Assembly (NCBI RefSeq): GCF_905475395.1
Contig: NC_058339.1
Coordinates: 45,641,172-45,705,171 of the forward strand
Direction of reading: 5' to 3'
Length of the DNA: 64,000 bases
DNA from: Chrysoperla carnea
Taxonomy: Eukaryota; Arthropoda; Insecta; Neuroptera; Chrysopidae
A program made the translations under genes and the position numbers. Shown here one piece after another: positions 1 to 10,600 of the stretch. Below the pieces are notes generated by a model. The model had not been told where the DNA came from. It saw nothing but the letters and a program-made list of their open reading frames with translations, and ran no database searches. Each line of letters opens with the position of its first letter. Within the stretch, counting starts at the first letter, position 1.

Positions 1-1890
1 TAAGTGATAATTTACTGTTAAATTTTTGGATTAGAGAGATGCAATATCATACAATAGACTGGTCAATCTACATTTTTCAAGCCAAAGTCAAGATACAGCA
101 AACCAGTCCATGTAAATGTCGTAAATTTTCCGTAGAATTCAATGCACTATTTTTTTACACTTTTAAAGTACGGGATGACATTCAAAATGGCTGCCAAAGT
201 TTATCGAAAACAGTTTTTTTAGGTTTTTCAAAAAAATAAGCTTTGTATCAAAAAAAGTTTCGACCAAAAATCTTTATTTCGGATCGATCTAGCCCAGTTA
301 GATGTCAAAAAATTATCAAATAAAAAATTTATTGAAAAAACTGTAAGAAATAGAATTTTTTTGAAACGCCCATATCTCCTTGAAAAAAATATATTTTTAA
401 ACGACCCTTAGTGAAAAGTTAGTCTTTAATATGCCCAAGAAGTGCGTTTTTGCAAATTTGAAAAATATTGAAAATTTTGGGCAAAAACCGCTTTTCTTTA
501 AATTCCAATAGCTCATATACGCGTGCTTTATTATAAACGTTTCTGTGCTTAAAATTTTCTTTAATAGTTGCCTGAATATGTGCGGATATTTCTTATTATT
601 ATTTCGGTATTAATTAGAGCTCTATGCGAGGGCAGCGAGCTAGACCGAAGTCCACTTTTTCCAGAGCTATAAGTTTTCACTGCCGTTGACAGTCCACATG
701 ACTGACTAACTCTATTATCTCTTACTAGTTATGGGTCAAAATGAGCTTTTGTGATCTTGAACCCAACATTTTTTGTTGGAAGCACTTTGCTTGATAAAAT
801 ATTTTTTTCGAGAGACAGTTTAGACTCAAAACTTTTGAGCATATATAACAAGTTGAAAAAACTCTTTATAGTTTGCCTTTTGCAGCATAATTTCACAACA
901 AAATTGTAAGTTAATGCTCAGGTAATTAAATATCATTAGTATGTACCATTAATATGTAATAATAAGTACCATTATAGCTTTAACGGGTTTTCATTTAAAA
1001 ATAATTAAATAAAGTGAATAAAAAATTAAGTTAATTTAAATTATACACATATATATTTTAGCTCTCTGTAATTGCACCTATTACAACGTTAACATTAGAA
1101 ACATTTCAAAAAAGTAACTTCGTTTTTAATTTATTTACTTTGTTTGTTTATATACGAAAAAGCTTGAGTGATATGAAAATTTAAAAGCATTTTATCATGG
1201 AATATAAAAAAAATAATATTTTTTACCTCTCTTGTTTAGTTCTTTTATTTACATGAAAAATGGAATTATGAATTCAAGATTATTCAACCATCAGAATGTT
1301 ACTCCATCAGAAAGCTAAACATTTTAATTTAAAAGATAACACTAATTAGATTAACAAAAATTAATGTAAAAAACCCTGCCAATTATATAACCAGTCAGCA
1401 CTCCCGTTATGAGCAATTTGTTCATGCTAGATTTAAAACATAAATAGCTTTTATTAATTTTTCAAATGGTGTATATGTGGTTGCACTTTTTCTGTCTTAC
1501 TGTTATTAAAATTTCATCAATTTTCGAATTATAATTTTTTCAACGTATCTACAGTTTTTTTCAATATATTTTTTTCTAAAGAAATATTACCTGCGTAAAT
1601 TTTCGGACCTATTCGTGTATTCATGGGTTTGTACGGTATAAATTCTTGAAATTTATATGTCCTAATATGCAGTTGTGTAATAATTTTAGTAATAATAATC
1701 GTTATTATAATTATTATTTGAATGAAAGTATTCTTAATGGTACATGGACTTATAAATATATTTATTTTCTATATAAAATCGTCATTTTTAATATGCAAAG
1801 CATTAAATAATGGTAAAAATAATAATGGGGCTTGATCTCCATTTCTCTGACATGTACGCCTATAACAGAGACCATACATATCATTATTGG
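1..1890. other. AT-rich intergenic DNA, no gene seen
   Basis: No reading frame, splice-site pattern or RNA gene can be supported here. The stretch near 655-740 (core GACAGTCCACATGACTGAC) has a weak counterpart near 50985-51030, so it may be an old dispersed repeat. The rest is A/T runs and short imperfect repeats. Confidence 0.6.
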
Positions 1891-2083
1891 TTAATCTTTA
1901 TTTATTAAACTACATCCATATATACATTTACATTTATGATGTGAGTGGAGTCGGTTACTTTGTTCTTATCCAAGCGACGATAAATGCTCTGACTGCCGCT
2001 GCCTGGATTCGAACCTGCAACCTAAGTCTAAGTAGACAAACGATTAAAGTCTGTCGCTTTAGATCGCTCGGCCACTTAGGCTC
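1891..2083 (-). mobile_element. tRNA-derived SINE (Leu/Ser-like head)
   Basis: Read on the minus strand, the head starts near 2083 with a pol III A box (TGGCCGAGCGATCTAAAG). A perfect B box, GGTTCGAATCC, follows at 2005-2015. After about 100 bp of unrelated body the element ends in an A-rich AATAAATAAAG tail at 1891-1906. The acceptor and T stems do not pair properly, so this is a SINE and not a functional tRNA gene. No clear target-site duplication was found. Confidence 0.65.
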
Positions 2084-2702
2084 TTAAAGCGAAGCATTAG
2101 TTCTTCAATAAATACTCACAGTACAATTAATGAATATGATTATTATTATTTTGATTTTTCTATTAAAATTATTATTCAAATTCGTACTTAGTAAATTAAA
2201 GAATATTTAACGAGCGAAATGTTTCACACATATGCAGAGAGCCTGAGCAAATCTCTCATTGCGGAACTAATGATTACGGGATAACAACTGCTACCGCATC
2301 AAGTACTATGTCAAGACCCCGCACTACATAATTTAACCATTTGCAAAATTTAATTCAATTTAATTCGGTTAAATTCATGTCTTCAATAGTTTGGTTTTTC
2401 GAACGATCGTCTCTAGGTCTATAAAAATCATCATTTTCAAAGTATAAACTATAAAGTAACAAGTAACTGCAGGTTACATAAATAAAATCATATACATTAC
2501 TCTACATATGTAGATAGATACCTACAAAATAAATCTACTACCCAAAAGCTTGTTCTGAATATGTTAAGTTGTCTAGGTATAATATAAACCAATTTCAAAT
2601 ATACCTAATTTACAAGAAAGTAATACGATGTATGTGCATAATGAAAATAAATGGTGTTTTTTTATAAAGATATAACTTTGAATCAAAGTTAAACTCAAAG
2701 AC
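2084..2702. other. Intergenic, nothing recognised
   Basis: AT-rich sequence between two SINEs. No open frame of note, no splice-like exon and no internal repeat was seen. Confidence 0.5.
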
Positions 2703-3025
2703 AACTCAATTAGCTCAGTTGATTAAAGCGTAGCCAAATCCGTACGCGGCATGCGTACGGATTGGGTTAAATTCGCGACGTTACAGTAAAAATTAATTTA
2801 ACTAACAGTTGTAATGGGCTGGTGTAGTGAATGATGCATGAAGGAGATGTGCTAAGCCCAATATAATTGAGAAGCTGATAATCCACGGATTATCATCGGA
2901 ACAATGGTGTAACAATATATTCTAAACTAATCTTGGACTGAGGGGCACAAACTTATGTGCGTTCCAAAAGGAAGTAGTTCAGGCCAACTACCACCCACCT
3001 GGACGTAGACTTTCCATAGATTTTT
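2703..3025 (+). mobile_element. tRNA-derived SINE (TAGCTCAGTTG head)
   Basis: The A box TAGCTCAGTTGATTAAAGC lies at 2711-2729. A degenerate B box, GGGTTAAATTCGC, lies at 2764-2776. Between them is a short self-complementary stretch, CCGTACGC...GCGTACGG. About 240 bp of non-tRNA body follows and the 3' border is uncertain. The A box closely matches that of the minus-strand SINE near 22130, so the two share a tRNA-type ancestor although their bodies differ. Confidence 0.55.
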
Positions 3026-3370
3026 TTGGCTTTTAATAAGTGTTTATATTAAAATTCAATTAAACTGATGAACTTTCTAAATTATCTTGTGGTTGCCAAG
3101 AATGAAAGTTAAAGTGTGTATGATGCGAAAACGATACAAAATGCTATAGAGTTTCTAATGCGAGTCAAGCTTAGTGGCTGCAATGAGTAAATCGAAAATG
3201 TGGATGCAAAAATTATACAAATGACTGTTTCTTGCAAGGGTTTCTGGTAAGTTGAGGTTTAACAGTTGGTCGATGATTTGTGCTTAAATTGTTCTGTTAT
3301 TTCATCATAAATAGACCTACGCCATAACTTCCAAAATGTAAAAATTGTACCTTTTATGCTGTCTCATATC
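3026..3370. other. Intergenic, nothing recognised
   Basis: No coding or RNA signal and no repeat structure was seen. Confidence 0.45.
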
Positions 3371-3499
3371 TATGAATTATTTTTTGTGAGAATATGCTAA
3401 GTGTGTTCACATGTAACCACTTTGAATCTAATCTAATATTAGATTCTATGTGGTTATATGTGTACACACTTAGCATATTCTCACAAAAAATAATTCATA
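3371..3499. repeat. 129-bp near-perfect inverted repeat (foldback)
   Basis: The left arm begins TATGAATTATTTTTTGTGAG and the right arm ends with its reverse complement. Matching arms of about 60 bp meet at a central TCTAATATTAGA, so a transcript would form one long hairpin. It is probably a foldback MITE. The flanks show no clear duplication beyond a possible 2-bp TA. Confidence 0.75.
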
Positions 3500-3523
3500 C
3501 GACTAATCGTTATATCGTAGGTA

Positions 3524-3945
3524 CAGTGCAACCTTAATATAACGAACCTCAATATAACGAATTCCTCGATTTAACAAATTTTTCGCAATCCCCTTGAATT
3601 GTCCATAAGAGTCAATATAAAATATACCTCTACATTACGAATATTTTTTGCGTACAACCTCTTAATAACGAATTTTCAACTACATAAAAAATTTAAATAC
3701 CTCTAAATAACGAAATTCGTCAATTCAAAACCTTTATATAACGTATAAAGTCCCACCAATATATGACAGTTAGTATACTCCATAGTATGTAATTCATGTC
3801 GCGAGAGGTTCCGACACTTTTTTCCTCTTTATAACGAATTTTAGACCAACTTAACCTCAATATAACAAACCTCAGTTTAACGAATTACTTGATATAACGA
3901 ATATTTACTGGTTCCCTTCAGATTCGTTATATCGAGGTTGCACTG
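3524..3945. mobile_element. pogo/Tigger-like MITE, TA target site
   Basis: A 422-bp non-autonomous element. The left end CAGTGCAACCTTAATATAAC and the right end (reverse complement CAGTGCAACCTCGATATAAC) form terminal inverted repeats, and TA flanks both sides (3522-3523 and 3946-3947). The interior is filled with diverged copies of the TIR core, CCTCNATATAACGAA, roughly a dozen times. No transposase remains. The TIR wording and TA target are those of pogo/Tigger-type Tc1-mariner elements (inference). Confidence 0.8.
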
Positions 3946-3947
3946 TA

Positions 3948-4949
3948 TAAGCCAGCCTCCTTCGAGAAAAAGCTATTTATACTAATATTTGCACAAGCAC
4001 ATTATCTTTCCATTTGGCAACCTGACGTTCTATAATTTCAATTGAATGAATCATGTTGCTCACATCTTTTTCCCGAATAACACTTTTTGTCAACATATTT
4101 CAGCAGAGTTGCTTTGAAAATTAAGTGCATAAAAATATACAATATAAGAAAACTTTGATGTCGTCGGGTATCTCGAACGGGTACAAAAATTGTCTTGACA
4201 CCAAAACTATCTAAATGATCATCATGTACATACATACAAAATTTACGTACTACTTAATATTCCCACAAAGCAACTGTAATGAATCTAAAGTGCGATGCGG
4301 TTTCAACTACTGAAAGTTTACATCTTGAAGTGAACCAGCATACCATACACAACATACCAACATGACATACCAAACCAATTTGATTATATCATTTTATATT
4401 TTGGTATACATACATTCATACTTTATATTATGTAAAACTTATATTACTACAGAAAATTATTAACTAATATAGATTAATTACAATTCCCAGTTGTAGTATT
4501 TTATCCCTCCATATAAACATTTGACAGTGGTGTACATGGGTGTATGTAACTTAAATTCGATTCTCTTCTACGCTACAGACTGCACCATTTTTGTAATTGA
4601 TAAGTTGAAAAATCTTGTAGAATAACTAAAATACAGAAAAATTATTGAAAACAAGTCACAATAAACAATTGACTGACTTAATTACTGAAATACCGACTTA
4701 AATTGCGACTTAAAAATATATCATTATTGCATTTAATCGAAAGAAATCAAAAGTTGTCAAGGGCGATAGAAGACATTCGCCAGTATCAATGACTGACCTA
4801 AAATTGTGAGCTGAAAATTTTAAGAATCGCCGTTTGCTTTATTTATGCAAAAAACAGTCGCTAAAAAATCTAATTGGCGGTCAAATATTGTCATAGATTA
4901 AACGAACCAACACCATAATTTTGGAAAATTTGTTATGGAAAACGTTAAC
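3948..4949. other. Intergenic, downstream of the TIL gene
   Basis: No coding signal was seen. A short stretch near 4661-4690 (CAATTGACTGACTTAATTA) recurs at about 30851-30880 and may be an old dispersed repeat. Confidence 0.5.
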
Positions 4950-4955
4950 TTTATT
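4950..4955 (-). terminator. AATAAA polyadenylation signal of the TIL gene
   Basis: TTTATT on the plus strand reads AATAAA on the minus strand, 32-37 nt past the TGA stop of the TIL-domain gene. That is a usual position for an insect poly(A) signal. Confidence 0.6.
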
Positions 4956-4986
4956 CATATATGTTAAATTACGTACTTTGTAATTG

Positions 4987-5884
4987 TCAGTGAAAATTTC
5001 TTTTACATTGGTTATGAGGAACACATCTTTCATATTCATTACGTACAAATCCATCAATACAAACACAACCAGCAACACATTTATTACACACTTGACTACC
5101 TATTTTGACGTAATTCTCACATGTTTGTGGACATGCAGCCAAGCAACGATGAAATCTTTCAAATGGACGCTTTGGACATTCTGTAAAAAAGATAAGAAGT
5201 TTTATGTATGCTAAATTCCGATTATCAACGAAGCCATTGGCAAATAATAGTTTGTACAACCCGGGTAGAAAGTTGGAATTTTCTGATGAGTTGTAAAGAT
5301 ACAGAATTCATATGGGCACTCGTTTTAAAGCCTTTGAGAGTTTCATGCACTTGCAGGCACCCACGTGCTTTCATAGTTGAAATAAGAGATTCTAAATCAG
5401 GCATGGGCAAACGTGGCTTAGAGAAGTCCCTCAGACTTCTCTATCTAAAGTACGAGTAAGACAGCGACAACCTAACCAGTGACAACCAAAAATACGAGTA
5501 AGACAAAGAGACAACATTTTTTTCTACCTATCTCATTACTATAAGAAAGAAGAGAAACTGAGATAGGTAAAAGAGTCGTATACCCGTCTCGCTTCCTCCT
5601 CTATGAGCAATGCGGACTTCGGATAAAGAGACACACAATAAAGTTATAACAATGGTGATTTTGACTTTAAAAAAATTGGCCATGCCTGTTCTAAATAGAA
5701 TAAATAAAATGGATAAAAATTTACCTTTTTGTAGACATTTATGATCTGTTAAACTACACTTTGGTGGTAAGCCTTGAATAAGTTCACCTTCATCAGGATC
5801 CTCCAAATCCAATTTTGCTATTACCGAAACCACTAAATGGTATTGTAATAATATACTTAATATAAAAATTGAATAGTTTTTCAT
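4987..5884 (-). CDS. Secreted TIL-domain (serpentine cysteine-rich) protein, probable serine protease inhibitor
   Basis: The gene has two exons, 5884-5725 and 5180-4987. The 544-bp intron has a GTAAAT donor and a TTTTTTACAG acceptor, and phase 1 is preserved (G|AA gives Glu54). The 117-aa product starts with a hydrophobic signal peptide (about residues 1-23, cleavage near VSVIA|KLD). An acidic linker (DLEDPDEGE) follows. The ten-cysteine trypsin-inhibitor-like fold has Cys at 55, 66, 70, 74, 85, 88, 92, 94, 106 and 112, with the typical C-V-C and CVPHNQC ending. TIL proteins usually inhibit serine proteases outside the cell. Two extra cysteines (43 and 50) precede the domain. The loop between the fifth and sixth cysteines, where family members such as AMCI carry the scissile bond, has only two residues (CNKC) where three are usual, so Lys is the likeliest P1 but activity is uncertain. 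A TATA-like box and an AATAAA frame the gene, and a MITE sits in the intron. Confidence 0.88.
5398..5688. mobile_element. hAT-type MITE in the TIL-gene intron
   Basis: A 291-bp element with terminal inverted repeats CAGGCATGGGCAA (left) and the complement of TTGGCCATGCCTG (right). An identical 8-bp duplication, TTCTAAAT, lies on both sides (5390-5397 and 5689-5696). The 8-bp duplication and CAG..GGGCAA ends are hAT hallmarks. It carries no transposase. Removing it and one duplication would leave a host intron of about 245 bp. Confidence 0.88.
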
Positions 5885-5959
5885 TTCAAATCGATATTAT
5901 TTATATATTATTAGGAATTAATGCTGATACAAGTGTTTAATGTAAAATAACATCGATGG

Positions 5960-5967
5960 TATTTATA
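5960..5967 (-). promoter_or_regulatory. TATA-like box of the TIL gene
   Basis: The minus strand reads GAGTATAAATACC about 76 nt upstream of the ATG. An initiator-like ATCAGCAT lies about 40 nt further on. A second TATAAATA at 5898-5905 is only 14 nt from the ATG, too close to act as the TATA box for this start. Confidence 0.45.
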
Positions 5968-6051
5968 CTCTACTTGAGAATGTTTTTATTAAATATGAAT
6001 TTTATTTCAATTGTCGATTTATTGTTTTAAAAAAGTATTTTATTTAATACT

Positions 6052-6480
6052 ACAGTGATACCCACCCGCTTCGCTGGGTTTAAAAGTAAAGATTGATAAA
6101 GATTGCTCTCACTTATCCCCTTTCTATAACACTCGAAATAATGGTAAGGATTGTTTTACACAGGTAAAATATGTGTATGGTTTTCTATTTTTTTAAATGT
6201 ATAATAGTAATTATTCATTGAGTATATCAGAGAAGATGACCGTGAAATATAGTATATTGACTATTTTTACAGAAATCTGTAATTTATGGCAATGTCAAAT
6301 TAAATTAATTTTTAAATTTTTTTATTAATATATCTTTATAAATTATATCTCATGTGTTATTCTGATATATCAACTATAATGCTGTACAGTTTCATTAAAA
6401 TCCATTCGATAGTTTTAGCGTGAAAGCGTAACAAACAAACAAACATTCTTACTTTGGCATTTATAATATATAGAGATAGA
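6052..6480 (+). repeat. Dispersed repeat family C, copy 1
   Basis: It begins with an ACCCGCTTCGC-type head. It ends with TTTAGCGTGAAAGCGTAAC, an AACAAACAAACA run and TTTATAATATATAG. The same tail occurs at 28560-28660 (+) and inverted at 32330-32400. It is noncoding and interspersed; the class is not assigned. An AT-rich 5' body lies between head and tail. Confidence 0.65.
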
Positions 6481-6499
6481 GATAATACAATTTTATTTA

Positions 6500-7077
6500 A
6501 AACTAGCGACACGTCCCGGCTTCAGCCGTGTTGTATTATAAGAGCTAATTGTAATCTTCAAAATTAACAAAAACACCCGATAGCGATGCCGCTGCCTCCT
6601 CGCGGCTGATAACTTTTTTGTTCAAGGAATGGTTTAAGCTTTATTAAAATGAACTCTTAAACGTGGTTTGGGGTGGTTGTTATCTTTATACGTCAGTATT
6701 GAACATTGAATGCAAGAAATTGAATATGGAAACAGAAAATTTGGATTTTGGCTGTTTAAGGGGTAATTGGGAAAAAAGGAACCCGGAAAAATAGAGCGAA
6801 AATTTTACAGACACGGGGAATTGTTGTAATTACGAGTTGATTGGGTTGAGTTTGTCGAGTATAGAGGAGTTGGTTGAGTTTTGAAGTTTTTAGTCCTAGT
6901 TTTCAAAAATGGGACAATATTGCAGATGTTTTTTTCGGTCTACCTTTTCCGGGTCTATTTTTGCCGGTTTATTTTTTCTTAAGTCCGTTTTAAGGGTTGT
7001 ATTTCGAAAACAAGTTTTATAGTGTTCCATCTATTTTTATTTGTTGATCAGGATGACAATATCGTCCTGAGTTTCAA
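6500..7077. other. Repeat head (about 6504-6620) then unassigned sequence
   Basis: Sequence from 6504 (ACTAGCGACACGTCCCGGCT) resembles the head of the CCCGCGGCTTCGC-type repeat at 28201, suggesting a related, truncated insertion. The rest, to 7077, shows G-runs and pyrimidine runs but no gene. Confidence 0.4.
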
Positions 7078-7418
7078 GGGGCCATCCATAAATTACGTCA
7101 CACAAATTTCAGGCCCTACACTGTAACCACAGAATCGAGACTCAAGCACAGTGAAGGCTTGAAGATTAAGCTCCTTGAGCCACAGCTGCACCCGATGGTT
7201 ACGATGTTTACGCCCTTATTATAAAGATGTTTAATAAAGATTGCGTTTGCAAATGTTTAATATCTTGTTGTTTACCTATAAATTTCGCGTTTGAACATCA
7301 CAAATTTTGAAATGTGATGTCACAAAGCTTTTGACCCCCCCTGCCTCTTGTCACACAATGTAACATTCGAATGATACCCTCCCGCCTTCAAGGTGTGACG
7401 TAATTTATGGATGGCCCC
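7078..7418. mobile_element. MITE with GGGGCCATCC terminal repeats
   Basis: The left end GGGGCCATCCATAAATTACG is repeated inverted at the right end (CGTAATTTATGGATGGCCCC), with about 26 bp matching. The 341-bp element is flanked by CAA on both sides (7075-7077 and 7419-7421), a candidate 3-bp target duplication. There is no coding capacity. The transposon superfamily cannot be named from this; a 3-bp duplication would fit PIF/Harbinger among others. Confidence 0.8.
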
Positions 7419-7421
7419 CAA

Positions 7422-8142
7422 AAAAATTTTCACCAAAAACCAAATTTAATATTAAATATACGGGGTTCTATATGACTTCTTTTTAAGTAAAGTAAAAAAC
7501 ATAATTAAAGTAACAATTTAATAAATTCTAATAGTTTTTTGAAATAATCAAAAGTTTTAAAAATTCCATATAATCAAAATAAAATAATTATATTATATTA
7601 ATTATTTAAGTTAATCAATTAATTACTTAAGTAAGCATTTTGAAAAATAGTTTAATTGTTTCAAGCTTGTTATAAAAAGAGATAAGCGATCTGATGTTTT
7701 TTAAATGGCTAATTTTTATATATAACAATTACCATACAGCTATTAAAATAGCTATTTGTATAGAGCACACATGAATAACTGGTCAAAATTTAAGGGTGTA
7801 TTCCTGTAATTTGAAGCCGAAATCTTCTTATACTTTTCCTCAGCTCAATAGTTCAATAGGCTCAGTAGGATACTCTTAAAATCGAAGAGTTAAATTCGAA
7901 AAACTACACATTTACATTTATTCAGACTATTGTTTGCTTATAATCAACCATCTCTTAAGGTAATTGGTTTATAGCTCCTTAACTATTCAGTGTTGAAAAA
8001 AGTGTACAAAGCAATATCCTCTCAAAATTTCTAGAGAAATATTTTCTTCAACCTATTTTTACTGAAAAATGTAACAAATTTTATTAAAAAAAGGTGGTAA
8101 AGTAGATTTTTAACCACTTTTTTTATCAGGTTTCTTATTTTT
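7422..8142. other. Intergenic, nothing recognised
   Basis: AT-rich sequence with no supported gene. It lies between a MITE and an AACCGACTTC-family copy. Confidence 0.5.
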
Positions 8143-8601
8143 AACCGACTTCAAAAAAGGAGGAGGTTAACAATTCGACTGTTTTTTTTTTAAGTTTGCT
8201 ATCTCAGAACTTTTGACTGGGTGAACCAATTTTGATTATTCTTTATCTATTTGCAAGCTGGTGCCTGTGTGGTCCCATTTCATTTTGGTCTCCATGAGAA
8301 AACCATAAAAGTCTTAAATTTGCATTAAGTATGCACGACAAGAGGACGAAGTACTCAATATCACGCCAACCGATTTCGATGATTCTTTTTTTAGTGAAAA
8401 ATTAGTTAGTGTACTTCTGATTCACTAAAAATCACAAAAAAAAAAAATTTTAATTTGTTAATTGGTGTTAGCCAAGCTAATGTAGCAAACTGTTCTGTCA
8501 GAGTTATTTCCTTGCCTGACACCGACACCAAAAATCACAATAATTTTAACTTTTTGGTGCACATTAATTTGTTTTAGAAAAGATTTCTTTTGAAATCGGT
8601 T
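8143..8601 (+). repeat. Dispersed repeat family A (AACCGACTTC), copy 1
   Basis: It begins AACCGACTTCAAAAAAGGAG and ends near 8601 with TTTTGAAATCGGTT, the inverse of its start, so the element has short terminal inverted repeats. Two further copies start at 9300 and 54415. Its right half contains a foldback around TTGGTGTTAGCCAAG and CTGACACCGACACCAA. Confidence 0.75.
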
Positions 8602-9299
8602 TTCTTTTTGTTAAAAGTTTTTTTGTTCTTATCAGGTTTTCTAAATTCTTAACCATTTTCTACCGAGAACACAAAAAAAAATTAATTTTACAATTTTAAG
8701 CTTATATGAAGACAGATTCAATGCTTTAGATTAATAACAAGAACGAAATAAAATGGATACACCTCAAATGAAGTTTTTCGATAAAATTGTATTAAAATAA
8801 ATTTTTGCTTCAACTGACTGTGAACACCATTTAAATAAATTGATTTTCAACTAAAAGAAATCGTTCATGAAAAATAGATATATTTTATAAATTAATATCC
8901 ATACAAATATATACATTATATATATATATTTGTTAATGAATACAGGAGAGAAGAGTCGAGTTGTTATAGGAATTGCAATTTGAAACATGTTCCGGCAATG
9001 TTCCGGGACGAACGTTTAACGATTCATTTCCGGTCTCCCGTTAGTACTGTTTCTATACATTTATATATTCGTGTATACACTTACTCTTGAATATTTATAT
9101 CGGGTGTTCGGAAAATAATATACAGAATTATTAAAGTGTAGAAAATTAGCTACAGATAAGTTGTTAATTAAACATTTTTCAATATTTCTTTAAATGAATA
9201 TTTTCTTAGGATTGATAAAGTAAAGTTAAGAAACGATTTGCATTATTTATAAATAAATTGGATAAATGTTATTATCGATCAAAATCGTCAACATTTTTT
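8602..9299. other. Intergenic, nothing recognised
   Basis: AT-rich sequence with a short TA microsatellite near 8913-8935. No coding signal was seen. Confidence 0.5.
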
Positions 9300-9690
9300 A
9301 ACCGACTTCAAACAAAATAGGAGGAGGTTATCAATTCGACTGTATTTTTTTTATGTGTGTTACCTCAGAACCTTCGACTGGTTGAATCGATTTTGATGAT
9401 TCTTTATCTATTTGAAAGCTGGTGCTTCCCATTTGGTTCCATTTCTGACAACGGAACCTATGAGTAAACCATAAAAGTCTTAAATTGGCATTAAGTATGC
9501 AGGACATGAGGACGAATAACTCAATATCACGCCAACCGACTTCGACGATTCTTTTTTTAGTGGCAAATTAGTTAGTGTACTTCAGATTCACTAAAAATCA
9601 CAAAATCATAAAAACTTTTAACAAAAAGAAAACCAACTTCAAAAGAAAAACTTTTCCAAAACAAATAAATATGCACAAAAAAAAGGTAAA
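9300..9690 (+). repeat. Dispersed repeat family A, copy 2 (3'-truncated)
   Basis: It starts AACCGACTTCAAACAAAATA and follows copy 1 through ACGCCAACCGACTTCGACGA. It reaches the inverted internal arm (AACCAACTTCAAAAGAAAAA, near 9631) and then stops. The second half, with the closing inverted repeat, is missing. Confidence 0.7.
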
Positions 9691-10331
9691 AATAATGAAA
9701 AATCTTACTTGTACCAATTTTATTTTTTATCAAATTATATATTTTATAATTTCATATTTTATAACTTCCTTTTAAAATTATTGTTATAAAGAAAGTAGAT
9801 ATATCGGTGTTTTGGTGCCTTTTTGCTTCAGTGTCTTCAAAGATCTTAGACATAGTCTAAGATAGCATCAGTCAGTATATGTAGAATGGCAACGGTTAGT
9901 GATGTGCAATATATTGTGTCTAATTTGTTTCAAATATTTTTCCGTATATTCTGTAAATTACTGTTAATAATATACCTAACGCTCTGTAGCCATATTTTGT
10001 ATTGATAACGTACGAATGAGGTATAAAGTATCAACACACTCATTGTGGATAGAGTAGAATATTTACATTGGTTAAATATAGGAAATGAATTAACAGGGAG
10101 CGGATTTTTGAATACAATATGTGTGATTTATCGAGCTAGTTAAAAAATATTTACCGCGTCGCGTCGTAGGTATTACTTAAATTGTGCTGAACATTCAACT
10201 GAACATTTTAAAAACTTTATGAATAAAATAACCTACTTGAATTCTACCAAAGCTCATTTTAAAAGTGTTGAATGCTTTCTCCGAGCAATTAAAACGCTTC
10301 AGTATTGATTCTACATTAATTGATTCTACTT
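9691..10331. other. Intergenic, nothing recognised
   Basis: No gene, exon or repeat border could be supported. Confidence 0.5.
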
Positions 10332-10600
10332 TTTATACCATCTATATATAAAATATATCAAGGGACACTAAGTTTAGTCCCAAGTTGTAACGTTTAAAAA
10401 TATTGATGCTACCAACCAAATTTTCGTATAGATGTTAATAAAATTATCTAATTAGTTCATTTCCGATTGTCAGTCTATCTGTCTGGAAGCAAGATAACTG
10501 GAAAACGAGTGAGATATCAAGCTGAAATTTTTAGAGCATGCTCAGGAGGTAAAAAGGAAGGTTTGTAATTGAGCAACATAGATCAAGGTCTTGGATGAAC
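10332..10600 (+). repeat. Dispersed repeat family B, copy 1 (partial)
   Basis: It contains ACTAAGTTTAGTCCCAAG and AAAAATATTGATGCTACCAA, then a GTCTATCTGTCTGG segment and GATATCAAGCTGAAAT. The same order is found at 63530-63990 (+) and inverted at 30982-31395. This copy lacks the 3' third of the unit. Confidence 0.65.

Noticed and set aside
1985..2083. Possible functional tRNA gene
   Set aside because: A and B boxes are present but acceptor and T stems do not pair, and a SINE body and A-rich tail follow.
5208..5459. Frames on both strands within the TIL-gene intron
   Set aside because: They lie inside a supported intron and partly inside the MITE.
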